Of a DNA stretch of 64,000 nt, positions 23,428-35,253 are shown one piece after another. Numbering within the stretch: the first letter of the stretch is position 1; each line of letters begins with the position of its first letter. This DNA is from Sarcocystis neurona (lineage: Eukaryota > Apicomplexa > Conoidasida > Eucoccidiorida > Sarcocystidae). The DNA is taken from the NCBI GenBank assembly GCA_000727475.1, contig KL647290.1:327472-391471 (forward strand), written 5' to 3'. Made by a program: the position numbers and the translations under genes. The notes beneath the pieces are model-generated. The model worked only from the letters and a program-made list of their open reading frames with translations. It was not told where the DNA came from and made no database searches.

Positions 23428-26044
23428 CTGTAATGCCTACGTTGGAATGCGGACACGTCACACGGAAAGACAGAAGCAGTAAGCCGGAGGCACAGAAGTT
23501 GTCGACTGTGAAGCTCGTACACCGGAAGCAGGCGAAGACATGTACAAAGTGGCGTGTGTAGTTGTGGATAAGGGTTTGTACGTGGATTTCTGTGCAGACA
23601 TATGTAAAGTAGGATTGTAGCGGTAGACCGCATGAAATTAACAGGATACACACATATGTACAGCGCGTACAATTACAACTGTCTGTAGCTTCGACGGCGG
23701 AAACAAATTGTGTAATCTTGTCGAAAAACACGGTAACAACGATTTATTCGTCCACGGATCGTCACTGACGTATGTTTATGCAATTTCGTATACGCATGTG
23801 TACGTGAAACCGTGCAAGCGGGTTAAGAAACTAAGCGGAGAACAGGTTACGAAAGAGTGTCTTCTCTTCAGCAATTACTGAAGTAACGTATGCCGTTGAG
23901 CAGATACATCTGTCCCCAAGTGCACGAAGACACATATGCATCCATCTAGAAGTACGTGTGTGCTCGGTTGACAACGTGTGAGTCCATGCGCACGCAGTAC
24001 ACGACACAACTGAGAAGGACGCCTCCATGTACAGTAAGCGGAGGTGTTTGACAGACCGACAGACACACACACGTCCACGTGTGTTGCTAGATACAACGCA
24101 GTGGTACTCGTTGAGCTGGAGCTGCGTGGACACACACAGGAAGAGTGTACCTTGCAGATGTGTAGGTGGACTACGGCCGGCACGCTAATACACCATTTTG
24201 CAATGTACCAGAGTCGCACAGCCAGAGACTACGTACGCATATCGTACACCCTGCAATAAGATGTAAAAATAAACATCTACATGGAAGAAGCGGTGAACGG
24301 ATACACTGTTCACGGTGTTAAGTGTGGCAATGGACGTGCACTAAACACATATAGAAAAAGCGTAGATTTTTTCTGCCTACGGATTCAGTGTCGGGTTCTG
24401 CGTGTGCGCTCACTCCTTGTACGTAGACTCTGAAGCTGTGCATGCAAAAAACGTAATATAAGGCGGAAAGGTAGAGGAGGAGAAAGCGAGAGTGAGCACA
24501 AATATGTGCAGATGTGCGCGCGGTGAAGAACTGCCAGAGTAGCAAACCAGTTGCCCCGCGGAAAAGCAGGTCACACAGGTGCTTGCAAACATGTACACAT
24601 ATATGTAAAGCAGGTAAACGAATGTTTGTCGTCAATGCATTTTCGTATGTAGTTATTTATGTGTACACACATGTCTTCAGGAGCACATGCACACACACAC
24701 ATAGCGACACACCATAGTCAAGGCAGAAGTACGTGCCTGTTACAGAAGCTTCGCTGCAGGCAAAAGAGGAGGCGACCTGACTTTCCGCGGTACATACTTC
24801 GAAATACTGCAAAGAACAGTAGTGTTTGACGTGTGTGTGTGTGTGTGTGTATAGAAGTACTGACATAAATGTACCTGCGCGCGTGACGTGGACATGTAAC
24901 AGTTAAGGAACTGTCATTGTACAAGTCGTAGAGGTATAGAGAGAGTGGCTCTTCAAGGAAGAGCTTGAAATCGTGTGCCTGAAACACGGAGATCAGGCTT
25001 GACAGCATTTGCTGCTGTGTAGAGAAGATGTGCATACGATAGAGTTACTGCGTCTAAATTTTTGGTGCGGACAGGGTGAAGCGCTCTGGTGTATAAACAT
25101 GTGTATAAATATTCCTGTAGTGTGCGTTTCGACCATTTACGAGGAAGGTACCCGATCTGTGAATAGAAGGATAGCACGTTGTTGTCTCGCTGGCTATACA
25201 GACAAATAATTGGAAGTGGCTTTGCAAGTAGGCAGCACCAGCACACTATGTTTTCATTCGCGAAGGAGACTGCTTTACGAGGTGAGCAGAACGCTTGCCC
25301 CTATGTTAGAAAAAGTTTTGTTTGCGCCATGAAGGCGTCTACAAAAAGGCTTGAGCAGGTCTTTTTCCGGCTTCTGAATAGGCTTTCAGATACGGTATAG
25401 CCTCTGTAGGATTTTTGGTGAGGGAGAGTAGCCTTTGCAAGCGATAGCGGATACATGCCTTGTATAACAGTGCATGTAAAAAGACGTAGTTCCTGTATCG
25501 TGTGCACCCATGGGGTCACCGCTATAACGGCAACAACCAGTACTACCGCAACTAGTAATACGACGACTCCTGCTGGTAGCGTTACTCCTCCTGTATGTAT
25601 TACTACCCTTGTTACCACAAGTGCGAAACCTGCTACAATTGGTACTCCTACTCCCACTCCTACGACAACTGCTCCAACGTCCACTAGTCGTGTGACGACT
25701 ACTGTCACTCCCATTACTGCTACGTCTATTCTTTCTGCAGTAAACTATTGCTACCGCGACTATTTATACTCTTACTGATGCATTTACCCCTAATGACCTA
25801 TGTACGCGGGATTACAGCAAAAATTTGCCCGCTGAATTCCACCCTTCACAATCCTGTTCCTACCGTTGCTGCTACTACTTTTGGTTCCGTTGTCATCGGT
25901 AACTCTATCCAGACGAGCGCAAGTATCTATACACTGTGCTACACGTAACCGAACACCGACGGTTGGGTTCACTCCTGCAGCTCGCAAAAAGTGCTGCACA
26001 CAGTGCGGACAGAATCGCAGCGCTCTTGTCTCGTTGTAACGTAC
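23428..26044 (-). other. Probable intron of the WD40 gene
   Basis: Its ends are TAA|GTACGT (donor, exon base 26045) and CATTACAG. It is triplet-poor and TG/CA-rich, with a TG run at 24828-24850 and a second (ACN)n tract at about 25535-25745. On the + strand that tract lies in a 107-codon Thr/Pro/Ser-rich frame (25455-25778) opening MPCITVHVKRRSS. I treat that frame as a repeat translation, with a small chance of a mucin-like gene antisense in the intron. Confidence 0.45.
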
Positions 26045-29000
26045 TTATCGATTTGTCCTCTTGCCCGTGGGATCCCCCTCCTGCGAATGCTGCGCGAGAG
26101 GAACGCGGGGTGGGCCCGGCGTCATTCGTTGCTACTGCGTTTGTCGACGAGCCAGGGGGTCTCTGTGCATTAGTCGAGCCGCCTGAGCTGCTGTGTCGGC
26201 TCCTGCTGCCCAAGTGTTTCCCTTGCACAGCGGCTGCGTCGTGCTGCGCCTTCTTCTGTTGCCGCCTGCTCGGCAGTGAAAAAGCAGCGGTTTCGCCAGT
26301 CGCAGCTCGTCCCTCTCCGAGTCCCGGTCGTACGCCTGCTCGTAAGCAGCCTGTTGTTCCACCGGGAGACGTCTGCCGTTTACTTGCTTGTGCAGGGCTG
26401 CGTGTACGCATCTCCTCATCTGCCTCCTCTTCCTGTTCCACGATGCGGGTGAGATGCTGCTGGAGCTGGCGATGGTGTTGCACGCGCTCTCTAAATATGT
26501 TCATGGTACTTTCCTTCAACTCCTCTCGCCAAATTCGGTAAGGATTCCATTCTTTCTTCTTATGTATAAATCGAGTACCTTTAAGCTGTCTCAAGAGAAA
26601 CGAGACGTCCCATACCCGCACACGACCCTGCTCGTCACCGGCGAATAATAGAAACTCGGCTTCCAGCGGCCACCGTGCATCTCGGGCGGCTGCCGCCTCC
26701 TCTTCCTGCTGCTGCCGCAAGTGTGATGCAGTCTCATTTGTGCTTCTGTTCTTCTTCCGTGTCGGGCGCCGGTTGCAGGTGTTCTGCTCCGGCTCAGGCT
26801 GCCTCTCCACCAACTGGATGGCAACCTCCTTGTTGCTGCCTGCGTAAGCGCCCTGCCCAATATCTCTGCCGTTGCTCGGATTTCTTTTGTGGCCGCTGTT
26901 CGGCCGATCTGCGCGACCGGTAAGGCTCAGAGACGAAGCGTTTTGAGGGAAACAAGACTCACTGGCTTCAGTGCTGGTTAAGAACGTAGTGCTTTTTTTA
27001 ACATAACCATGCAAGAACTGCTGCTCTCCTTCGCGTCTTGCTGCCACCTGTTGGTTTCCTCGATCCCCGTCGCTCTTTTCGGCTGTTGCCGCGGCAGAAA
27101 CGGTTCTGTAAGGTGCTGCAGGTAGGTACAAAGACGACGAACTTTCTGGGAGAGCGAGGTGCTGCTGCTGCTCGTTTCCTTGTGCATATGCAGGAAGAGA
27201 CAGCGCGTGAGCTAACGCCGGCAAAGCAGGGAGATGTTCACGTATGTTTGTCTTACGTCTCCTGCAGAGGGCTGCTAAGGATACGACTGGTACTGCGCCT
27301 GTGAGGTTTTCCATATCTTCAATCATAACAAGCAGCAGCGTTGCTGGCCCTCCGCCTTCGTCTGCTGCCTCTGGACCGAGAAGGGCTAGAGGAGAGCGGC
27401 CAGTTTCTGCATTGCTGTTCTCAAAGAAGGGGTTTGAATTATAGGTGTCCTGCGCAGCAAAGCCGTTACGTGTGGCCGTTGCGTCTGATGCTTCAGCGAC
27501 GCCACTGTGAAAACGTTTGCGTGTACTGTCAGCACCGGCTGCACTTCCTGCTGCAGTAAAAATGTGTCCATTTTCCGCGCGACATGACACAGATGCCGAC
27601 GAAGGGCGTGATCGCGGAGTGTGCACGCCTACCAGGGGAACAGACGCTGGCGTCTGGACGGGTGAAGTTGCTAAATCCATTGGCTGTTGACATCCTCGTA
27701 CTGGTGCTGCTGCTTCGCTTGTTCTAGCCTTGGATACCTCACCCACGTTGGAGGTAATCAATGTGCGTTCTCGCACGCCGCTGGTGATGCTGCTATTGTT
27801 GGTGGAGCTCGTGCTGGCAAGTTTACTGCAGGGCACCTGACTGCTGCGCGGTGGACTGTCGCTGCAGGCATTCCCACTCCCCTCATGGGATACTCCTCTG
27901 GGCGTTGCGCCGGTTGGTGCGTGACCATGTAGAAGAGGACTGCGGACACCACTTGGTGATTCCGCATTAGTGACACGGGGTAGAGAAATTCGGTTATTAC
28001 AACTAAGAGCGGCAGACTGGGCTTCAAGTACCCGAACTGCACGCGGGTGAGGTGGCAGGACCCAGATACAGATTGTGCCACCCAGGTCAGCAGAGCAGAG
28101 AAACGGCAGCGGATCAGCGAAAGACAAAACCGACACGTCTTCTCGATGGCCGAATAAACACGCAACTCTCCGCAGACGCTCGTAATTCCAAACGAAGATA
28201 GCTTTGTCAACACCACCTGTAGCTAGCAGACCCAGTCTTCTGCTGTAGGCACAGCAGGTCACGTCCCCCAGATGTGCATTATCAACGCGCCGCCATATTT
28301 TACTTGTCTCATCTTCGCGTTCTTCCACGGAAGGCCCGCAAGTCTTCCAGACGCCTGTACTAGGTTCGCTGCTGCAGCCACCGTGAAGGAGACCCGTGGA
28401 ATGAGCATGGCTGCTGCTGTCGTTGCTTATGCTTGTCTCGTTGATACTGCTAACGTGGTGGGACTCCGGTCCTCTGTATCCTTTAGGGCTGCTGTCGCTG
28501 CCGGTACTCTGTTTCTGCGCGTTTATCGACGAACTCGCTGCTGCCATGTTACTGTGGGCAACGGTGTCAAATGCGTCGCGTGTTAAGAAGAACTTTTGCA
28601 GCGCCGCCATCTCCTCATTTCTCTCCTGTCGTCGGTTTCCTTGAGCTATCACGTGGCGGTGCTGCTCCCCACTGCTGCTACTGATTGCGTGGAAAGGCGA
28701 AACTCCCAGACTGGCAGCAGCACCCAAAGTTCGAAGCGGCGACACCTCTTTCTGCTGCCGCAGGTACGCAGAGGAAGCAGGAGCAGCGGCATCCGAAGAA
28801 ACGGAAGGCGAAGAGGCTGCAGCGGAACCCAGGGACGATGGTGCGTCGTTGTGCACAACAATAGAGCGGTCCCATGAGACGGAAATCAGGTTTCTGTCTT
28901 CCCCTGCATAGACCAAATGAGAAATCTCCGCTGCGTGCGGTGCTAAACGGCGAACTACCTGGCCCGTACACACACTATATGCGCAAAGGCAGCCGACGTG

Positions 29001-32000
29001 GTCAGCAACAAACACTTTACGACCAGAACGATCAAGGCATATATCCGTTATCACGTGGGCGCCTTCAGCTTCGCTTCTCAAGTACGTTTTGGCGCTCTGC
29101 GGTGCTTCTGCGCGGAGGCTCTGATTTTCCGCAAGTTCACCATCGGAATTGCGGACGACGCCACACGTTGTGCGACCAGACTCAGTCCTGGTTTTGAGGT
29201 CAACGTGTCTAGGGTAGCCTCCAGAAAAAGAATCGCTAGATGCGAAATCCAAGTAGTTTGTTCGCTGACCCGTCGGTCGTCCGCTCTGTGTGACCGTGCC
29301 ACTGATTGTTTCGCTACTGCTGGACGATGACGTGCTTCGTGCGGTGCTTCTGTTGCGGATGCTGCCGCCGCTGCGAGGTTCGCTGCTACTGCAGCCGCTG
29401 CAGTCATGTGAAATTGAGGAAATTAGTACCCCTGTACACAAATCCCACACTCTAAGGTGCGTGGCGCCTGCTGTTACTAGCACACGAACACCGGCATGAG
29501 CCACGGCTTTCGTTAATGGCTCGCCTTCCCTGGGGAGGCCTTTGCAAATGTCAGCGACCCCGGTAAACTTCCCGCTGTCCTGGCGTAGCGCCGTAAAAGC
29601 GGACGATATTCCTTTCTTCGCTGCCCCCATTGCTGACCAGTTGGTAACCCCACCTCCTCTCGCAACTGCCGCTCTACGACCAGTGCCTGCTCCTTCTGTG
29701 GCCTTCCTCGCGCCTGCCGACTCATCTCCACCTGCGTTGCTGACTAGTCTACCTCCTATCTTCCCGGTTAAGCCGCCCTCCTCACCAAGGCTAACAGGGG
29801 GGCTCGTGCTGTACGAGCCGCTGCTGCCGTTCGTTATTGTGACGTTCCGGTGCAGTTTACTCTGATGCTGAGTGGACGAGTGTTTGCTGGTGCTCTCCGC
29901 AGATGCATTCGCAGGGGCACCGTACACCAAAGCCACGAGTTTCCTGCCAGCAGCCGCAAGCAACATTTGCCTGTGAGGCAAGGGAACCAATGCCCTTAGC
30001 TGGCCCCCCGAGGCCGGCAACAAGTCCTCAGCTAAAAGCGTCTGCAAACAAGCAGAGCTGGACAAATCCCATGTTTTGACGATACCCTCTGAATCACAAG
30101 AGAGAAATTGTCTCTTACTGCGGCCGCCTCCTGCCAGCATGCATATACTGACTACTGGAGCCGAGTGGCCTCGTATCGTGTGCACTTTTTTCCCTACATA
30201 TGGGTTCCATACGAAAAGTTTGTAGTCGAATCCACCAGATAAAAGAACCCTGCTTTCGACGTCGAAGCAAAGAGCTCGAATTCCTCTCACGTGTCCATCC
30301 AACACTCGTTTCTGCTCCCCTGTTGACGCACTCCATATAATGATGCGCTTGTCCATGCCACAGGAAGCCAGCATATCTGTGCCGCCTTCTAGCTCCTGAA
30401 ACCCCGAAACGATGTCGCTGTGGGCGTGCATTTGTCTCCAGCGCAGCAGATGGCTCTGAGGCTCAGACGGAACAGATGTTGCTGCACCTAAACGACCAGT
30501 GAAACACGTGTAGGGCCGTAGCACACCGGTGGCTGTGCGCGTGCTGCTGCCTGACCTGCCGTCTCTTGGTAAGTAAGTGTTTGGTTCAGCAGCTGTGAAC
30601 GCCTGCTGTTGGAGACCCAACCGTTCTAGAGGAAGGTTCCACTTTTGCTGCTCTTGTGCTGTCAACCTGGGACTCACCCCGCCTCGCTCAGCGCTCTTCG
30701 TTACCGCGCGCGTGCTGGCGTTGCTGCACATTCTCTGCAGGTCCTCTTGCATCGTCTTATTTCCACGTCTGGTAGTACTCTGCGCAAACCCTGCAGTGCT
30801 GCCGTCATGTTCAGTCGTACACCCTAATGGCACTCCCGCTGGGCGTGTGCCTCCACGTACGGCTCCTTCTCGCTGCAACCCTCTGCATGAGCTCCCCTTG
30901 CTCCCGCCAGAACGCTGGGTGTTACTCGCGTCGTCCATTCCAGCACTGTTGAGGCTGGCTTCTTGCTGTGCTTCAGTCGAGGGCACCATAGGTATGATGG
31001 CGCTGGTAGAGCCCAACTGCTGCGATGTCATCGAACGTATAGTCGGTTTCTTTGTTCGACAGTCCCACGCTTGTGCCCTCTGTTCGTCTCTTACATCTGT
31101 ACTGTGGCTGCGGACCGCTTTGGAAGAATCAGTAATATTGTAGCGTGCCGCGTGCTTAAAGAGGACCCCCGTAAAAACGGATCGGCAACGACCGCCGTTC
31201 CTGCTCCCGGCCTCTGTATCGGGTGAGGCTGGTGGGGCTGAACAGGACGAAGAGGGTGACGGAGCTGCCGGAATTTCCTCGTTTGCAGTTTCACGAGGAT
31301 TATAGTCTTTCTGCCGGCGCTGCTGTTGGGAGAACTGGTGCTGCCGCCTGTTGGCTGCACTGTGTAGGCTTTTTTGAGAAAACGAAGAACAGGTAGAATA
31401 GCTGTTACTTGGCCCATGAAGGGCGGAGGCGGACGCTGAAGAATTATGCGCAGAGGGGTCCCTCGTTCCCCTGGGCAGCCTCTCCGCCGTTTGCGCTCTG
31501 TAGTGCTCGGTCACGACAATCCCATTCGGTTCACGCAAACCTGATTGCTGGTGGCGACCGCGTTGGTGTTGCTGCTCCTGCTGCTGCTGTCCCCCTTTCT
31601 CAAAAACAGAGCTCACAGACCTTGTGGCAGAGGACAAGCTACGGCCACCGTTTGACGAAGCGAATGAAGACGGCGGGTCACCCGACGTACGATCGGTGCG
31701 GCTGCTGCCGAATCGGCTTGCCGCGCTGCTTCCACTAGTCGTCTGTCTTTTCTCAAGAGTTGTGATTCTGTTTCTTGAAGGTGGGAGCTGGCCGTCTACG
31801 CTGTTGTCAGTATTATTGTCCGCTCCTTGCCCAGCTTGAAGCGTGATGGGTAGTTTCAGTGGCGGAATGTTCGGTGCAGGTCCACCTCCTGTATCTATTT
31901 CTGTTGGGATAGATTTCTGGCCGCGAACACGTCCTGGTGGCAGAGATCCCGACCCTGCGGCTACTATCGCCCGTCGTGACCTACCTCTTTCCTTTCCCGT

Positions 32001-34823
32001 GGTTGGTGCTGTAGAAGTTGTTGGCACCTCAGGGCTGCCGTTAATTTTGCTGCTGAGCTGCTGCTGCGGACGATTAATGGAAACGAGTGCGCCCAAGTCT
32101 ATCGCAGCAGTGGCGGTTACATCGCCGTCCAAGCGCATGGCCTTGCGTCGACCTTTGATTGCACATGTGCGCACGTCAGTTGTTCGTTCCACTGGAGCAG
32201 CAAGTAATGAGGAGCGAGGTGTAGCAGGTGCTGCGTGTGGAAAGGATGAAGGCACACTGCGGTTACCACCTCCTGCACGGGCGCCGCCTGCCGGTTCATT
32301 AACGCGTCCGTCGCTTAAATCTCCCCACCACTGTGGCGCTGCGTCTGCGACGTTTGCCGCACTCTCGGCTCTGCAGATGCGCAGGAGATCCCAGGCATAT
32401 ATAGATCCTTCGTGGTCAGCGCTGAACAGCAGCGGTCGACCAGGAGAGGGATAAAGGATTATCTGAGATGTGCGGGTTTTGAAAGAACGCGTTACCTTCC
32501 AGCAGCTCCCTTCGTCGCTGGTCACTGCAGCCCCGCTTCGCCTATCAGGTGCATCTGCAGAGGCAGTAGGAGAACCGTGACTTCTTATTGGACTCAGGTT
32601 GCCAGTCGCGTCTGTAGAATGCCGCCGCCGAATTTGAGCCAGGCCAGCGTGTTTTACATCATAAAAAGACAGCGACAGGTCTGCAGCGGCTACAGCAAGA
32701 TGTTGCACGGAGGGGCAGTACGCGATGGCTGTTATGGTGAAGCTGTGACGTATGGGATCGTTAATGGGGACCCGATGGTGTGCGAACGAATCCCTCAGAA
32801 AACACATAGAGGGCAGAGAATAGCCCATCGGTTTCACTGCCGTCGCCACTGCAGGTGTTGCTGTTCCTTCAGCTGTTTGGCGGAAGGCTGCTGATAGGGT
32901 TGATGTCTCAGGAGAAGGAACAAAATGCTCCCGTTTTGAATAGAGAGGTAGTCGAGAGGGGATCGCTTGCTGGGAACATTGTAGCGGCATGGGCGCAGCA
33001 GCTTGTTCAAGAACAGAACAAGGATATGCATCTGGCGTAAGGACTTCCACAGTTTTAGAGTTTTCCTCGAAATAGAAAACGAGATCCAAAGAGAAAGGAG
33101 GGTCGTAGGCGACAGTGAGACTCTCAACAGGAGTCAAGTGTAAACGGGTCTCTTTCATGTCCCGCCCCTCGAGGCGCTGCAAATGAAGGCGTTTCAAGAA
33201 ATCTTCATTGCGGCCTCTATCTATAATGAAACGTGTGAACTGCTCCCAAGTTATCACTTCGCTGTCGTTGACATCTATTAATGCAAATACATCCAAAAGC
33301 TGTTGCACCTCCAACAGTTCTTCTTCCTCCTGCTGCTGTTGCCCCAGCTGTTTTCCCGGGCTGAAAAGATGCAAGTTATCAAATTTAGAAACCTCCAGTG
33401 TGCGGATTACCTCATTCTCGCCCTCCCCCTTAAACTTCATTAGGGCATTTTCAGGAATCGCATTGATTTGGTGCATGCGGCCGGTATCATTAAAGGCACC
33501 ATTGACTGTGAAGTCTCCCAGTGACTTAGCAGCCGCTCCTGCTTCTGTAGTGACGGAGCTACTGTCACACTGCCAAGCAAGCAGGTCTCTTGTTCCTCTA
33601 AACTCTCGTTGTTCGGTTGCCCACGACGCTGTTTTGGCAACTTTCTCTTCTACCGCTGCCGGAGGGCCGCTCATTTCAGCTGGCGCGCCTGGTGCTGCTG
33701 TGCTTGCTGCTGTTGTTGCTGCCGTTCCTGACTGGCAGTCGTATCGACGAAATAGCTGCCTGAAGATGTATACAAATTCAGCAGCACTTACAGCTCCGTT
33801 GTGCAGTGCGAAATGATGTTGAAGATCAGCGATCATTTGTCGCGTGAGTTTGTCAAGAAGTTTGGCGTCCGAAACTATTCCTTTGCGCCTCGTCCGAATG
33901 TCCTGCTCTTCCAAAGGCAGCACCCATTTATCGCATGCCGTATTCGATGACTGTTTCCCATTTCTAAGGAGTGCGGTGAGCGCAGAGGTACCCTGCTGCT
34001 GCGTGTACGCGTCTTCCGCTCCAGGTGAAGTCGACAGCGAACACTTGCTCAGGGCAGCTCGTTTCGTCTCGGTGCACAGTGGTAGATGCTGCGGAGGGCA
34101 CAATGACAAAGCAGCGACTGGGGCAAGACTGGCGGTTTTCGCATCACAAGACATCCCCGACTGGTCTACCAAAGCGTTAACGACAGCGGCTGCGGTCCCA
34201 GCGATACTAGGAGAAGGAGCAGTGGTGCAGATGATGGATGCGTCTGTCTGTGCATGCCCTCCTCCTTCCGCCCCAAGTAGGCAGGGCGTGTTCATCCCAC
34301 TCCAACCAATTGCGTGATGCAACGGTGTAACATCGCCTCGACGTGTTGTTCCTTCTGAAGCTTCATGAACACAAAGGGCGTTCTTTCTGCTTGGGACTCC
34401 TTCTGCGGTACGGGCGGGAAGAGGCGGAGACAGCGCATGGCAGCCTCTTTCATCCCGTCTAAGAGTAAAATAACACTGGGCGAAGGTGTCTACCAGCGCG
34501 TCCCACGCGGTGTTTACAGTTGACCCTTTCTGGTGTTGCCTTCCCCGCTTCCCACCGAGCCCATATGCTCGCCTTTTCTTTGCGCGCTCATCGGTGCCAC
34601 CTCGTGCATGTGCTGTGTTGGTGTTGAGGTTGCCGCTATCTGAGAACTCCGGGGCTGCTGGATACGAGAATTCCACAAGCGTTTTAGCCCGGGCTCTTGT
34701 TCCCATAGAAGTTACTTTGCGGTTGCTAGCATTTTCAGGTGACGCAGCTGTTGCAGGTGGTCCAGGAAGAGCTGAAGACTGGGGTGGCAGTGGTGCAAGG
34801 CACGAGCCTCCATTCGCTTCCAT
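26045..34823 (-). CDS. EF-hand and WD40 repeat protein, first exon (WDR49/WDR64-like architecture)
   Basis: The start is the ATG at 34823 in a good context (AAGATGG). With the 3' exon the protein is about 3,530 residues. An EF-hand-like pair lies near residues 320-360 (degenerate) and 500-530, whose loop DVNDSEVITWEQ has Asp1, Asn3 and Ser5 but Gln at position 12, so Ca2+ binding is doubtful. WD40-like blades follow near 690 (SFTITAIAYCPSVQHLAVAA), 800 (LLFSADHEGSIYAWDL), 1460-1660 (LASCGMDKRIIIWSASTG; GFDYKLFVWNPYVGKKVHTI), 1780, 1925-1990, 2180-2290 (LATGGVDKAIFVWNYERL) and 2730 (LFAGDEQGRVRVWDV), enough for two propellers. Long Ser/Gly/Arg-rich disordered linkers lie between them. EF-hands ahead of many WD repeats is the WDR49/WDR64/EFCAB8 plan; the family call is inferred from that layout. 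The likely role is scaffolding; no catalytic motif seen. Confidence 0.88.
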
Positions 34824-35202
34824 CTTACAACGGTCTCCATGAACAACAAAATACAGAGTGGTAGCAGAAAAAGACCCCGAGAAACTACACGAGTAACGTC
34901 TTAGGAACAGCAGCGTAGTGCTGGCTGAAAAACGCGTCCGCGGGTCGGAGCAGCTCTGGCGGTTGTAGAGGTCATTGTGTTCTTCTTCGCAGCGGTCTGT
35001 CAGCAAGAGCAGGAGAAAGAGCAGATACATCCGGCAGCAGCGGGGGCGACTTGGAAAGCAGTTCTCCGTTAGGAGAAGCTGGAACACGAGAGAAAGTTTA
35101 TTATCTAAACATTAGCCGGAGTCAACAAGTAGCAGCAGACGGGCAGGTGGATCGCCAGACAGCCGCAAATCTGGACCATCGGCCGCCGATGAAGTGCCAG
35201 CG

Positions 35203-35253
35203 AGGAAACTGTGCTGCTTCGCCAGCACAGTTTCCTTCACCTCAGAGTGAAGG
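35203..35253. repeat. Two adjacent, overlapping perfect hairpins
   Basis: The first stem is AGGAAACTGTGCTG (35203-35216) pairing with 35223-35236 around the loop CTTCGC. The second is CCTTCAC (35234-35240) with GTGAAGG (35247-35253) around CTCAGA. The last three bases of the first stem are shared with the second, so the two folds compete. They lie about 380 bases upstream of the WD40 start codon, where a structured 5' leader, promoter element or small RNA could sit. Role unknown. Confidence 0.7.

Noticed and set aside
23565..23580. AGGGTTT (telomere-like heptamer)
   Set aside because: A single occurrence, no tandem array; no telomere-like repeat block found in the window.
25455..25778. Thr/Pro-rich 107-codon frame as a mucin-like surface protein
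   Set aside because: No signal peptide or anchor, and the composition follows from the (ACN)n tract inside a probable intron.
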